A stretch of DNA of 64,000 nt. It comes from Capillidium heterosporum (lineage: Eukaryota; Entomophthoromycota; Entomophthoromycetes; Entomophthorales; Capillidiaceae). Positions 1 to 11,866 of the stretch are shown piece by piece. The notes beneath the pieces were generated by a model. The model saw only the letters and a program-made list of their open reading frames with translations, was not told the DNA's origin and searched no databases. Made by a program: the position numbers and the translations under genes. How positions within the stretch are numbered: position 1 is the stretch's first letter; each line of letters begins with the position of its first letter. The stretch lies in the NCBI GenBank assembly GCA_016630905.1, contig WBMQ01000004.1, positions 1,116,001 to 1,180,000 on the forward strand. The letters are read 5' to 3'.

Positions 1-1
1 C

Positions 2-202
2 GCCTTCATCTTGGATCCTACCTTGCATCACGCTCTCATCTCTGTCTACCGGGATCTTACTTATGGTAAGAGTGGTCCAGGCACCATTTCTACCAACGCC
101 TTCAACAACGACGGTGATGATAAATTGGAGATGAACGAGGAGCTGTCAACTTACGCCTTCTACCAGGATTTAGAGTGTAGGAAGGTTGCCCAGCAGTTCT
201 AA
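2..202 (+). CDS. Seven-TM receptor, 3' end only (partial)
   Basis: This is the last 66 codons of a gene whose 5' part lies outside the window; the frame is open from base 2 and stops with TAA at 200-202. The protein runs from AFILDPTLHHALISVYRDLT to a C-terminus ending VAQQF. It is nearly the same as the C-terminus of the complete receptor gene on the opposite strand at 687-1779, so it is assigned by that paralogy. In the complete copy this stretch covers the end of the last membrane helix and the acidic cytoplasmic tail. The two genes converge tail to tail about 480 bp apart. Confidence 0.7.
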   Translation, partial: AFILDPTLHHALISVYRDLTYGKSGPGTISTNAFNNDGDDKLEMNEELSTYAFYQDLECRKVAQQF

Positions 203-686
203 GTTTGCTGATTTACATTTTTTATAATAAAATATAGAGTATTTTAAACTAGTTGTAACCTTTTTGTAATTTTTAATGGAAATACTATTACAATATGTTG
301 GATGGCTTACCGGACGATAAAGCTACATATGAAAGGTTGTTTAAGTTTTAGATATCAGAGCCATTATTATAAATTTATCTAAGGATATCGCTCGGATTAC
401 AGGTTTTATATACGGTGATAGGTAAGGTGCTTATCGGTTGGGAGCTTCATCTTTGCCTTCAGTTAAACTGATTTCCAAGTGTTTATAGCTAGAATAGCTA
501 TTAGCTTCACTACGATAAATGTATCTATCTTTAGTCTACAAAATACAAAGATATCCCAAATCACTTTTAAAAAATATATAAATCTTTATAAAGGATGGGA
601 AATATGTCAAAGTAAAATGAATTTTTATTATAAATGTTCAATGCTGGCTTAAATCCAACTACTCCTAATCAACACCAAACCCAAAC
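203..686. other. Intergenic, between convergent receptor genes
   Basis: AT-rich spacer holding the 3' ends of the two converging receptor genes. I see no reading frame or RNA gene in it. Confidence 0.6.
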
Positions 687-1779
687 TTAGAACTGCTGAG
701 CAACCCTTCTACACTCAGAATCCTGATAGAAAGCATAAGTTGACAATTCCTCGTTCAATTCCAACTTGTTGTCGTTGTTATTGAACTCATTATCAGCTTC
801 AGTACTAGGTCTAGTTTTACCATAAGTAAGATCCCGGTAGACGGAGATGAGAGCATGATGCAAGGTAGGATCCAAGATGAAGGCGATGAAGTTCAAAGTT
901 CCAGCCAAGTTAGAAGTCCAAATCGACCAATTGGAGATTTCTAGGGATGATGCAGCTGAAGAGCCGACTATCGAGCTGAACTGGAGGACTAGATATCCTG
1001 AGAGGGTAACTACGGTAACGAAGGGGTAGAGGGCTACACGGATGACTAAAGATTTCAGCTCCTTGCTGATGGAGCTCCTCCTAGAATCACCACCGGTAAC
1101 TTCCATGGTGCTCAAGGTCTTCTTAGCATTATTCAACTTAATGACGACGAGAATAGCTACGATGGTGCAGTAGGCAAAGGTAGCTAGAAGAACCAAGTTG
1201 ATGTTGATTATGGTTAAAGCACGACCGGCAGGTTGCTGCTGGCCTATGATGAAGCATACACCGAACTTGGCGGCGGGGTCTCTACCAAACATACCAAGAG
1301 CTACAAACAATGTTAGTAGGCGGCTTAAGAGTTGGACTTAGTACCTAGAGGTGGGATATTCATCAGGAGAGCGAGGAAAAGAGGCACCAACCAATAGGCG
1401 AGTTCAGCCCTGAACTTGGGCGAGAAGCCATGCAAGAAGACCAGTTGTAAGTTCAAAGCGATGGCGATGTTGTAGAAACAGAAGAGATCTCGACCAAAAG
1501 TACGCCAGAATCCAGCTAAAGTACAGAGCCCACCCGGTGGAAGTAAGGCATAGTACATACCAGCCAGATGGTTTCCGATATCGGCGATAGCGATGGCGGC
1601 CTGCAGGCGGAAACTGATACGCTTAGTAAGCTCACGGTTGTAGAGAGCTATTACAAGTTGTTAGTTTAAAGCTGAGGTGAAGAGAACTTACTTAGACCGG
1701 TTACCGTGCCTAAAGTTAAGATGGCAAAGGACAAACTGGCTACGTTCAGGTCGAAGGGGGATGAATTTCCGTGCGACAT
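687..1779 (-). CDS. Seven-TM G protein-coupled receptor-like protein
   Basis: Three exons read on the minus strand: 1692-1779, 1345-1647 and 687-1300. The two 44-nt introns have GTAAGT and GTACTA donors, CTAAC-type branch sites and TAG acceptors. The spliced frame is 334 residues. It starts MSHGNSSPFDLNVASLSFAI, with a short N-terminal outside segment followed by hydrophobic helices. Several helices are separated by short loops, including a long basic/serine loop (about residues 200-220) before the last two. The tail is acidic and ends ECRRVAQQF. The topology fits fungal cAMP-receptor-like or rhodopsin-like GPCRs that sense outside signals through heterotrimeric G proteins. I see no signature that fixes the ligand. 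A partial paralogue faces it at 2-202. Fold confidence is fair; the exact family is uncertain. Confidence 0.7.
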
Positions 1780-4117
1780 GGTTGAGATGTTGAATTCTTA
1801 AAAAATGTTGACTTCAAAGCAAGTTGGCTTGAGAATTTTAGACTTTAGCACGGTTTTATACGTCAAAGTTTTTAGTAAGCACTTAATTTGTACTTGAAGA
1901 GATGGCAAGATATTCTCATCAGATTGTAACGTTTTAGTTTAAGGTTCAGGTTCTCAAGTTAAAGACAAGTTGTGACCTCGGCTTTCAAACAAATAGAACA
2001 AAGTTGAGAGATTTAGATGGACTCAGGCAAAATTTTTAGGCAGGGATATTGGCTAAATGGCTCTCCGTGATGTATGGTTGAGTTCACATGTTCCTTAAAA
2101 GCTATACTGCTTGCTCCTAAAATTTTGATCCTCATACTGCTTTCCCTACAATCAAAAGTCTATATGCGGCATCTTTGTAAACAACAGTATCACTAATACT
2201 CTGTAGAGATAACAAGTTTGAAATTGGACTATAACTTTCAACGCAATACTATTATCAGCTAACCCGAAAGTTGCTCGGTAGTTGAAGGTGGCTCAGTTGG
2301 ATCCGATTTTGATCATTGGAATTTTTGTCTATCACCAAAAAGACATTTGATATTCAATCAGTTGTTGGTTGTCGACTTAAATGTGTATTTGCATTATAAA
2401 GTATTGGTTATAATTTTAGCGACTTCCTTCTCGTTATTACCTTTGCAATCTGAACTAGCTGGGTTCTCTATACTTTATCGAATGATTCCATTAGCTGGTG
2501 GAGTATAGAAGCTTGTTACAACTTGTAGGTTCTGGAGCTTATATACTGCTATATAGTATACTCCATCAGATAGTTTTATCGCCCAAAACTTTGGTTTGAT
2601 AGGATGGGGTTAAGATTTCCGACTTACCTATCTGATAGATGAATCTTGAATTTTATCTAAGGATGGATCAGATAAATTGTTTTCAAAGTTGGATTTTGAG
2701 AAGATTCTGGACTGTAAAGTTAGTTTTGCAGTTGTCTTCAAAGTCTTATTAGATAAGGATGTGGTTTTTTTGATATAGATTCAATAGCCATAGCATCAAC
2801 AGTTGTTGGAGTGTATACTTTGCTTATAATATGGAATTGTTAGTACTAAAGAACTGCCATTTCGATCCAGCAGATTCTTCAGGATTTTTAATCTTCCGCC
2901 ACCGTCTCTGGAGCCTGTTATTCCCAGATATCGTAGATCTAACTAATTTGCTCTCAATGGCTCGCTTTGATCTTTTGGATTGCCTTGTTCCCTAATATCT
3001 CACAAAATATTAGGTCAACATCGATTGACACATCTTTGAGTTTATATTGAGGTAAAGTTTGTATGTAAGTAGTATACTTTTTGAAAGAACTTCAAGATAT
3101 AATTATTAAAACTGACTTTGCAGCCTTATATATACATATCTTTTCATTTTCTTGTGGCTATTGCCTACATATTCGAGATTTGTTTGCTCACATTTAGCTA
3201 AAATCCACCAAGCTTTCTTTCGGTTAATGGCAAGCACTAATCCTATTAGTCTTTTCGTATTTATAGTAGTTGCTTATCGCTTAAAGTTTCCCTAAAATTT
3301 CGTCCTAAAGTTTAAAATCACGCCATATCGCTCTAAATTTGAATATTCCATATATCAGATTCCAACAAGGTAGAATTATAGTTTATGTCTAAAAATAGCT
3401 TTATATTTACTATAAATGTAAAAATATTCTTCACTTAGATGCTCATTAAGCCTATATAATGTTATTTGTGCTTACTAAAATAATTCTTCCATCGGCATCA
3501 AACTTTGAATAGTTTCGGATCAGAAATAAAATTGAAATCGATACAACTTTTTATTAAAAATCTGCCACGATTGACTAAAATAACCTCTTTTCATACCGTA
3601 TACGTACTCAATATAGCTAAAGAACTGCTTTACTGTGCAATGATAATTGTGCCTTTTAACCAAACTTACTATCAATAGTTCCCAGACATGATGTAGTCCG
3701 CGTATTAATTAGTAAGAGTATACTCAAGATCTAGAGCGTTAAAATTTGAAGAATAAGTGGTGTCTATCTACCAAAGTGTGAGAAAGAGTATTTGAAAGAG
3801 TTCATCAATAGTAAAGCTACATATGTTTTTGTAGCAAGGCAACTATATCTAAATACTTTCAATAAAGCTTAATATTTTCGATACTATATGTACCTCTTCA
3901 AAAATTATAATGATTCAATCTAAATTGATAACAAATATTTCGAGGCTAAATCTGTCTTATCTAATAGAAAGTAGCCAATGAACTGTCCTTCCATAACTCC
4001 TGCCACAACCAATTTATTTATAAACTTTCGGAGTAATATAAAATAAATTTCAAATCGCTACCTGAATTTGCTAGCAACCAACTTTGTTCCCATCCCACCG
4101 AAAGTTTCTAATCTGCA
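1780..4117. other. Long AT-rich intergenic stretch
   Basis: About 2.3 kb between divergently placed genes. I found only one short open frame, at 2831-2995 on the plus strand (54 codons, starting MELLVLKNCHFDP), with no neighbouring exon, signal or family match. It could be a gene remnant. The rest shows nothing I can support. Confidence 0.5.
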
Positions 4118-4702
4118 ATGAGAAGTCTAATATTTGTAATCGTCCTTATTACTCTAATCAACCTGTTGAACGGTCAGGTATACGATGAAAGTCAACGCAT
4201 CGATCTCTGCGAACTCAATCTCAAGGAGTGTATTCAAGCCTGCTACTGCCAGGAGAAAGGAAAACCTGAGCTCAACAAGTGCAACCCCAAGACTTTGCAG
4301 TACCAGTGTACCTGCTTGAAGGGTTATGTTCCTCTTGCTACAAGTATGTTTTTTCCAGCCATTTAGCTAATCTATTTGTTAGATACCTCCTTCAGTGCCG
4401 GATATGCTGCCTGCAACATCGAGAAGCAGAACTGTAGGGAGAAGTGTGAAGGCGCCCCTGTATGTGCTCAGGAATGCGACAAGAAGTGGCTATGCTACAT
4501 CGCCTCCGACTCGGATACTGGATGCAAAGCTAACAATAATCCCAATTCTACCTCCTCCACCCAGAAAGCTACAGCTACCGACAGCTCCAGTACTGCCAAG
4601 AAGCTCTTCGAAGGTACCAGTTCCGCTTTGAGTATGACACCCTCTGCCTATCCAGTTATGTTCTTAGTTCTAGGATTTGCTATGACCTTGATGACCGTCT
4701 AA
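4118..4702 (+). CDS. Cys-rich GPI-type surface protein (DUF7707-like)
   Basis: Two exons, 4118-4343 and 4383-4702, joined over a 39-nt intron (GTATGT donor, GCTAATC branch region, TTAG acceptor) give 181 residues. Residues 1-19 are a hydrophobic signal peptide ending in LLNG. The mature part carries about fourteen cysteines. The order CNPKTLQYQCTC...GY.P, then CNIEKQNCREKCEG, then CAQECDKKWLC resembles the fungal DUF7707 family of extracellular GPI-anchored proteins. A Ser/Thr/Asn-rich spacer follows (about 120-155). The C-terminus is hydrophobic (PVMFLVLGFAMTLMTV), as expected of a GPI-attachment signal. It should sit on the cell surface or wall. The exact role is unknown. The family match rests on cysteine order from memory, so it is moderate. 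Confidence 0.75.
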
Positions 4703-5742
4703 TCGTCACTTTTGTTTAGATACTGTTACGAACTTAGCTTAATATACCTAATAAACAAACACTTGGTGTTAACTGGAGCTTTAAGTTGCTGTTTTGTAGT
4801 TGTATGAGGCTGGAAGGTAATTTTATAGGATTGCATTGGTTTTTGTATGGTTGTGGAATCTTTCTATTGTTTTTTCTATTCAAGCATTTATATTTTACGA
4901 CTACCATAGTGGCTTTTACATGACCCATATAATTTAGAGCTACTACTAACCTTAACTATTGAATATATATAAAGTTATATATTTTCAACTACCTTTTAAT
5001 TCTTTAAAAGGGTCGAGTATCTCCCTGGATGCTATTTTCGGTATATCCTTAAGTATCTAAGAAGCTAACTAAAGGATACATTGTATGGTAGGTTTAATAT
5101 TTTAACGAAGTTTTAATTCACCTCTATCGCTGCTATCTTACAAGAAATATCTTTAATCAGTTTAAGACATGTGCTTATTTCTATGTTTCCACTCGAAAGG
5201 TTTAGTTGACAAAGCTATCAATCTCATGCTCCCGATGTGATAGCACCATATTAAACCGTAACGAAACTTATCTTCCACAAGGGCGCAAAACATCAAATAT
5301 TAGATCATTAAATCCTAGCTATTTTGTAAGGTAATATATATAAACTTTTAAATGTATAGAGTTTCAGTTGATATATTGAATCAGCCTTTTTAATTGCAAA
5401 CATGGTGTTGCTCAAATATATTGCCAAATCAAATTGAAACTGTTTTATACAGCAGACAATGGCTATATGTATATTATCTGTCTGAAATTTTGCTGCATCA
5501 ATATATTAAATATAATAAGTTGCTATCATAGCAAGTTACATTCAATCTACATAGTTAAAGCTAAACATATTGGTGTTAAGTTCATCATTTACATATAGTT
5601 ATCGTATAGCTATCACCCTACTTATAAAAATATCGAAAAATATAGCAAGAAAAACATACAAATTAGCGTTGAAATTTTAATAGAGGATAAAATTCGGTGA
5701 AGAATCCAAAAAGCACATATCTCACAAGCAAAAATAAAAAGT
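4703..5742. other. Intergenic, between convergent surface-protein genes
   Basis: AT-rich spacer between the 3' ends of two GPI-type protein genes. Short frames here are not convincing. Confidence 0.5.
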
Positions 5743-6951
5743 TTAGAGGACGTAGAACAAGGAAGCCAAAGTCAAAGCCAAGGAAGCTAGGGTAGGGGTA
5801 TGGGCGTAGGCCAACGAGTTGTTATCCTTGCTGGAGGCCTTGTCGTAATCAGTTGAGTTCAATGACTTATCGGCATTACTATTGTAGCACTTCTTGACGT
5901 TGCCACCGGCCGAGTATTTGGACATGAAGTCGGAGCAGGAGACATTGGCAAAGACGGTGGTGGCGCCCTTGACGGTAATAGTGTCGGCCAAAGTCAAGTT
6001 GGCGATACTGGGATTGGAGATGTTGAAACCACCGGCAACGTTGACCAACTTGGGCAAACTGAACTCCAACATCTCGGGGTTGTTGTAGATTAAGAGGCCG
6101 CCCTTTTCCAAAGCAGCTAAAGCGGGGAAGCTGGCGTTGATAAGCTTACGGTTGTCAGTCAACGTCAAATCTAAACCGATACGCTCCAAGTTCTTGAAGT
6201 CATAGGAGGTGTCGGAGGTGGTGGCGATGTGGACCAAACCACCTACTTCCTTGATCTCAGGTATACCTAGCTTGGAGGAGTTGGTGTAGAGGAGCTTGCC
6301 ACCGATCTGGGTGAGTTTAGGTACGCTGATAGTAGCCTTAACGTTGTTAGCCTCGAAGACAAAGTCCTTGCTAACTTTGGTTAGCTTGAGGAACTCTAAT
6401 TTCTCCAAAACGACGTTAGATGTGAAGTCCAGACCTTCTAGAGACTCGACATTGAAACCTTCGGCCTTGGTGATCAAAGTACGGCCAACCTGGATGTTTT
6501 TGGCTTCGGACAAGCCTGCCGACAGCTTGAGGGTACCCAATACAGCTAGATCTTGTAGGACTAAATCGCCGATCTTGGACAGCTTGGATAGGTCCAAGTT
6601 GCTCAAGGACTTGAGCTTGGTGATGCTGAGTTTGCCATCAATCTCCTTGAGTTGAGGGAAGGCGATGCCAGTAATGGTATCGTCGTCGGATATGGTAATA
6701 TCACCGGTAATCTTGGTAAGTTTGGAGAAGCTGATGCTTCCTACTTTGCTCTTTTCAAACTTGATGCTGCCGCTGTAAGATGAGCAGTCCTTCACGTCGT
6801 TGAAGTCGCTGCCGCTGGAGATAGTTACATCGGAGTCGCAGTTACCTATCGATTATGTTTAGCTTAAATTTAATTATAAAACATGCTACTTACTGGATAC
6901 GTATCCGACAGTGACCAAGGCAATCAAGAAGGAGTTGAAGTCGAATTTCAT
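5743..6951 (-). CDS. ECM33/Sps2-like leucine-rich GPI wall protein
   Basis: Two exons on the minus strand, 6894-6951 and 5743-6845, with a 48-nt intron (GTAAGT donor, ATAG acceptor), give 386 residues. The first exon encodes a signal peptide starting MKFDFNSFLIALVTVGYVSS. The mature start has NCDSDVTISSG, as in fungal ECM33 proteins, followed by repeated beta-strand/leucine units (ITGDITISDD, ITGIAFPQLKEIDGKLSIT and similar). These match the receptor-L-domain-like repeats of the Ecm33/Sps2 family. The C-terminal part has Cys residues (NVSCSDF, KKCYN), a Ser/Asn/Asp spacer, and a hydrophobic GPI signal ending LALTLASLFYVL. Known members sit on the plasma membrane or wall and support cell-wall organisation. 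The length is typical for the family. Confidence 0.88.
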
Positions 6952-8182
6952 TATAGATAGATTTGCTGATTAATTATTATAGTTGATTTTAAAAGTGGTG
7001 AAGAGAACAAAGGTTGGTTGTTTTCTAGTCAGGGCTAAAGCCATTTATAATTTCCCCAGCCTTTTTTCAGCCTACATGGAAATTATTTTTAGCATCAAAA
7101 CTTGAGGTCTAATTTAGTTTGGAAGCAACATGGGGGTAACAGCTCCTAAAGTTGGTAAGGATCCTCACCTTCTATACGTTGAAATGGCAGTAGCTTATTC
7201 CAGCACAATTCAAGTCAATTGAAATTGAAGTGGTCCAATGAATTGAAGACTTTTTCAATTTATTGGTTGTTGTGATCGAAAGTCTAAATTTGTTTTTGAA
7301 ATGATTTGGTTGCAGCTTTCGGAAATTGCATGCTTTCTAATTAGAACAGGTACTGGCAAAATGATTTAATCCTTATCTGGGTTTGATCGTATTACATTCA
7401 GATATTCTTGGTGGAAGGGTGCTATTCTTGGATATGCTGGATGGACAAATTTTGGCATAAATGCTTGTGGCCTTGGCTAGCCCGATATAGAGGGTATATT
7501 TATAACATCGAGCATAAGTTTCGAGTATATTAATAGTTGGTAAAAATAGCTAGCATACAAATCAATTTGTATAGCTACTACAATAGAGCTATTGTATAGG
7601 AATCAATGAGTAGGCTTACTATCCCTTAAAAGCCATGATATGAAGGTGACTTTTGGAAGCAACCCACAAGTTTGTCCAGATATAAAAAGCTTCTACTAGT
7701 ATAGAAAATCAACAATTAAGTATACTATAAGCAGCTCTAACTTTAAAATATAACAACATTCTTTATAAATCAATAGGAGGCGAATAAGAGGTAAATATAC
7801 CATTTGATGTCATCAACTCGGCTCAAAAGGAGGAAATATTTAATGAGCGCCAAGATTTAATCAAAGGTTAGTGAGGGTGTATAGGTGACGGACTCTATTA
7901 CCAACTTAAAGCTCGCTCCGTCATAGCACCTAGAAACCTTAGCTCTTTAGTCAAGTGTTTCAAATCATAAGTTTTCTGGCCAGTCTTAGCAATCCAGCTT
8001 TATATTTATAGTTTATTTTGATACACTTGCAAAAACTAAAGTTAATTAAATATTGATGTTGCCTATAAAAATGGAAGCCGATTATGAATAGAAAGCTATA
8101 TTTTAATTCTAGTTTGGTACGATTCTATACTCTATTATAAATTAAAAAGAGAGTTGAACTATAAATTTACAAGTCTAGGTAA
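6952..8182. other. Intergenic upstream of the ECM33-like gene
   Basis: AT-rich. The part next to 6951 is the promoter region of the ECM33-like gene. Nothing else is recognisable. Confidence 0.45.
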
Positions 8183-8754
8183 GACTCCAGTATCTATGAG
8201 CATAACTATGGCAATGATCTATTCGATAGTATCTGTAGCAAAGTCGGCTATTTTACTTCCGAACGTGAGAAGCTTGGAGGATCTTCGAATCTATCCATCA
8301 TCTCTATTAGTAAGTATGAAGTGATTACTGATGAGGAAAGGATTTTACTCAAAAAGATGGACATCATTTCAAAAGTATCTTTTAACAAATGTTGGTATAG
8401 TTACTTGTAAAAGGTCGATGGGAGGGTTATAGGAGTTAATGAAAAGCCAGTGTTGTATTTAGTCTTATTAATAGGGATGGAGAGATGTGTCTGTGTATCA
8501 GAAGTGAGTACCTAAATATGATGCTAAAAAGTTTTGTCCTAGTTACCAAAAATGTATATCCATTTCAGGCTTGGAAGGTTGATGCTGATGCCTATGCCTT
8601 TAAGGTACATAGTATGTGGCTATTAGTTAAGAATACTAGCACTAGGTTTAGGGTTGGACAGAATATAGACTGTAGCCAGGTTCAGCTATCCAATCCAAGT
8701 TACTCACAAAAGGTACTGTATTTACAGAATGTTATATTTTTGGTTTTAGTTTGA
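8183..8754 (+). pseudogene. Possible decayed protein-coding remnant, unknown family
   Basis: The plus-strand frame starting at 8183 is open for 75 codons to TAA at 8408-8410. It then continues in the same frame for about 35 more codons (KVDGRVIGVNEKPVLYL...) and stops again. A second frame from 8485 stays open to 8754 (VDADAYAFKVHSMWLLVKN...). Composition is protein-like (FTSEREKLGGSSNLSIISIS) rather than random AT-rich sequence, but no good start codon, splice signals or domain could be identified. It may be a degraded gene, or an unrecognised spliced gene read with the wrong exon limits. I cannot name a family. Confidence 0.3.
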
Positions 8755-9232
8755 TGGAAGATAGCCACACCATATTAACAATATATCTAAAAGTTTTTTA
8801 GAATTGCATTTCAGAATTTTTGTCAAAAGTCCATGGTCAGATCATTAACAATGGCTGCCCCAAATCGATATCGCAATATCTGCGAATCATGTAACAACTA
8901 GTATCAACACATATTAGTGAATCTATACGTTATACTGATGCTATTGCTCGAAATATATTTTAAAGATTCAATAAAAGTGTATCTAATATATAAAAAGCTG
9001 ATTCAATGAAGCTTTAGTAAAATCAAAAAGTAAAATACTGGTATATCCTTTATATATCTATTATAGATAGTAAGCCAAATTTTTAATTTCTCTTTTAGTA
9101 AATGTATTTCTAAAAATAAAGCTATATGTTTGAAACAAATGTAAACTATACCTACATCAAAAATACGCTACCTACCTTAAAAAAGCACATAACACCGTTT
9201 ATTTAAATATCACTACCTAACTATATATCCCG

Positions 9233-10106
9233 CTATTTGAAGAAAGCATCCAGATCCTTAAACCTGTTCCAACCTTCCTTGTTGATGTTGGTCAATCCTT
9301 CAAACAATTTCATCTTGAGCTGCTCTTCGTAACTAACATAATCTTCGACCTTTTCCTTTTCAACCTCCTTGTCGACTTGGGAAGGCTCCAATTGGCTACC
9401 GTTGGTATCCAACTTCTGCTTCTTAACGTTGGGTAAGGATTTTACACTTTGGTCAGGGTTGTGGGCCTCGGTTTGAAATTGGGAGGTATCATTCAACAAA
9501 ATGTTGAGCTTGATCTCCGAACACATGTCTAATATAGACTCACAGTTCTTTACCTTTTGAAAAAATTTAAAAAAGTAATTAAAGTACTGAAAAATGAAAA
9601 ATATTTACCAGGTTGGCAACACGAGAGTTGACGTTGAACTGCTCCTGAAAGATCTTGAAAATATCTTTATCTTCAACCTTGGTAGTGCCAACTACTTCCA
9701 TAAAACTTTCCAAAATGTTATCGACTATGATATCGAGTTGGAAGTGATTTTCCTTGACTAAACTCTCTTTAAGTTCGGCAATAGGATCTTCCACTTCCAA
9801 AGTCTGGGCAAAGTTGGAGGTTGGCGAAGTGTCAATCTGGTTTTGTTTTTGGAACTCTTGGTACAGCTTCTTGGGATTCTTGATATAAGCTGCCGCCTTG
9901 GGTACTTGTTTGGGGTCAGGATGAGCACTTCGTTTTTGGGAGCTGGGGTTAGGACGAACTTCGGTTGGTTGGGTTGTAGATGGGACTGGTGCTGGGGCTA
10001 GTACAGGTTGGTTACCAACATTTTGTTGTTGGTTAGAATTTGGATCGGTATTGGTTGCTGGTTTGTTGACTTGGTCAGGTACTGTATTGGGTGGTTGATC
10101 TGCCAT
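9233..10106 (-). CDS. Helical protein of unknown role (possibly Mediator-tail-like)
   Basis: Two exons on the minus strand, 9609-10106 and 9233-9553, with a 55-nt intron (GTAAAT donor, AAAAG acceptor), give 272 residues. The first 100 residues are Pro/Gln/Asn-rich and look disordered. Residues about 105-190 form amphipathic helices (DPIAELKESLVKE..., DIIVDNILESFMEVVG, DIFKIFQEQFN, then RVANLVKNCESILDMCSEIK across the splice). The tail is acidic/lysine-rich and ends RFKDLDAFFK. A disordered Q/P-rich N-terminus with a helix bundle is reminiscent of small Mediator subunits such as Med29/Med2, but this is weak and based on pattern only. It shares a 357-bp divergent promoter region with VPS55. Confidence 0.75.
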
Positions 10107-10463
10107 TTTCCAAGTTAGCTGCCCCTAAGTTGAAAAAAAGTGTGTATTTGAATCCAAAGCTTACGCAAAAATAGAAAATCCAAACCTTATTAAAGTTTAG
10201 ACAGGCCAATTACACTTTAGAATAATAGAAATAAATCGATTTAATAGAGCAGCTGGATTTCATCCAAACTACAAAGGTAAAATAAAGTGATTACTCTTTC
10301 AACGATTAGTCACATCTTTCTTATAGGCCAAGAACTTGCCCTCCCTAAAAATCGATATATCAAATATCCAAACCAAAGTCAAGAAATCTACATATAGTTG
10401 AATCTTAGAAACATCTTTTCAAATTAAAGCCAACTTAAAATACACACCTAAACAAACTATTAG
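10107..10463. promoter_or_regulatory. Shared divergent promoter region
   Basis: This 357-bp spacer separates the start codon of the minus-strand helical protein from that of VPS55 on the plus strand, so it must hold both promoters. No clear TATA box or binding site was identified. Confidence 0.5.
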
Positions 10464-11224
10464 ATGATGGCCGGTTTACAAAGTAATTTATTCATAGCTA
10501 TTATAATTCTAACTTTAACTTGTGTTTTTCATTAGCGTAACTTACACATGTATAAATAGCAATACTAACATATTTATATACAGGATAGTAGTTCTAGCCT
10601 TTATTTTAGCTACCGGGTTCCTATTGAGTATACTTTCATGTGCATTATATTCGTAGGTTTTTGCTCTTCATATATATATTGAATTTTGTATTTTATCCTT
10701 GTAATATAAAGAAATTGGTTACCATTAGCTGCAGGTAAATAGTGAAAATCTACAATTTCAAAATTTAAAGTACTAACTCTCGAATATTGTAGTGGCTATA
10801 TACTTAGTGGCAGCTTTACCTAACCCGATGTGCAATGCTATGGCTGGTGCCGATGATCTATTGTCTGATAATAGTAACCGGTAGCTTTGTATATTTACTA
10901 TTTCCATACTAACCTCTATGTTCTATTTTACAGTGGATTTGGAGACGCTGGTAAATTTTTAACTTCGGTATTATTAGTATCTGGATTCGGTAATTATTTT
11001 ATAATATATGCCTTAGTAATTTGATTTTAGGCTTGCCTTTAGTATTGGCTAATGCTAAATTGGTAGGCTAACTTCTATTTTTAAACATCGATTCTTAACA
11101 TGTGTTTTTATTATAACCGTAGATTCAAGTAAGCGCCATGTATTTGTCGATTGTAGGTGGATGCCTGATCTACCTATCCATCATCCTCTATGGGAAGTAC
11201 GTCCATGTGGAAGAAAGCTACTGA
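10464..11224 (+). CDS. VPS55: VPS55 / OB-RGRP family endosomal membrane protein
   Basis: The gene is in many short exons: 10464-10482, 10536 (one base), 10584-10652, 10712-10734, 10793-10880, 10934-10989, 11031-11062 and 11123-11224. Together they give 129 residues with every junction in frame. The protein begins MMAGLQ and shows the family blocks GFLLSILSCAL, ALPNPMCNAMAG, DAGKFLTSVLLVSGFGLPLVLANA and VGGCLIYLSIILYG, with four membrane helices. Yeast Vps55 and human leptin-receptor-related protein have the same blocks and similar length. Vps55 works with Vps68 in late-endosome to vacuole traffic. Exons 1-3 can also be read without the one-base exon, by using a later AG at 10587-10588 (127 residues). 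Every intron has a TAG, CAG or AAG acceptor and several have CTAAC branch sites. Confidence 0.92.
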
Positions 11225-11866
11225 TCATTAAAGTACAATTTTCCAATTGGTTACTGAAACTGCTATTACTGCAGTTCACTTGTAGGTAACGTTAAACTTT
11301 CTTTTATAGCTTAGAAGCCAAAACGATTTAAATATTTGTTATTCCATTTGGATGTTAGTTTTATAAGCAACTCTTGAGTTAAACAATTTACTTTATTTCA
11401 ATAAAATCTTTAACTTTTCTAGTTATGTGATAAGCGTATAAAAGTTTTAATACTTCATTTTATCCTCACACATTCTTTGCTAGTTTTATATTGATCCCAA
11501 TCTACTCTTTGCTGTACTTTTAAAGTTATTTATTGTCTGAGTTTGCCATTCAATTACTTTTTATATCAACGAAATCTCTCGATGTATTGACTACGTTAAA
11601 CATCGCTTGACTTGAAAATTAAAATACATCTGTAGTGAAATAACATGCCTACTTTTGGGTTAGAAAAAATACTATAAATCTAATATAGAATCCCTTTAAG
11701 CTTTCATTATTTCGAATATATTAAACCTAAAGGTACTTACCAAATACCAAGTGCAGTAGTTTCATTCGCTGGACTGCAGAGATATTACGTAATTTATAAA
11801 TATTTGATCCAGCCCAACACAAAATTTCAATTTCCAACACTTTCCTTCCAAGCCAAGAAATCAAAA
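11225..11866. other. Intergenic between VPS55 and ALG11
   Basis: AT-rich. It includes the VPS55 3' region and the ALG11 promoter. Nothing else is recognised. Confidence 0.5.
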
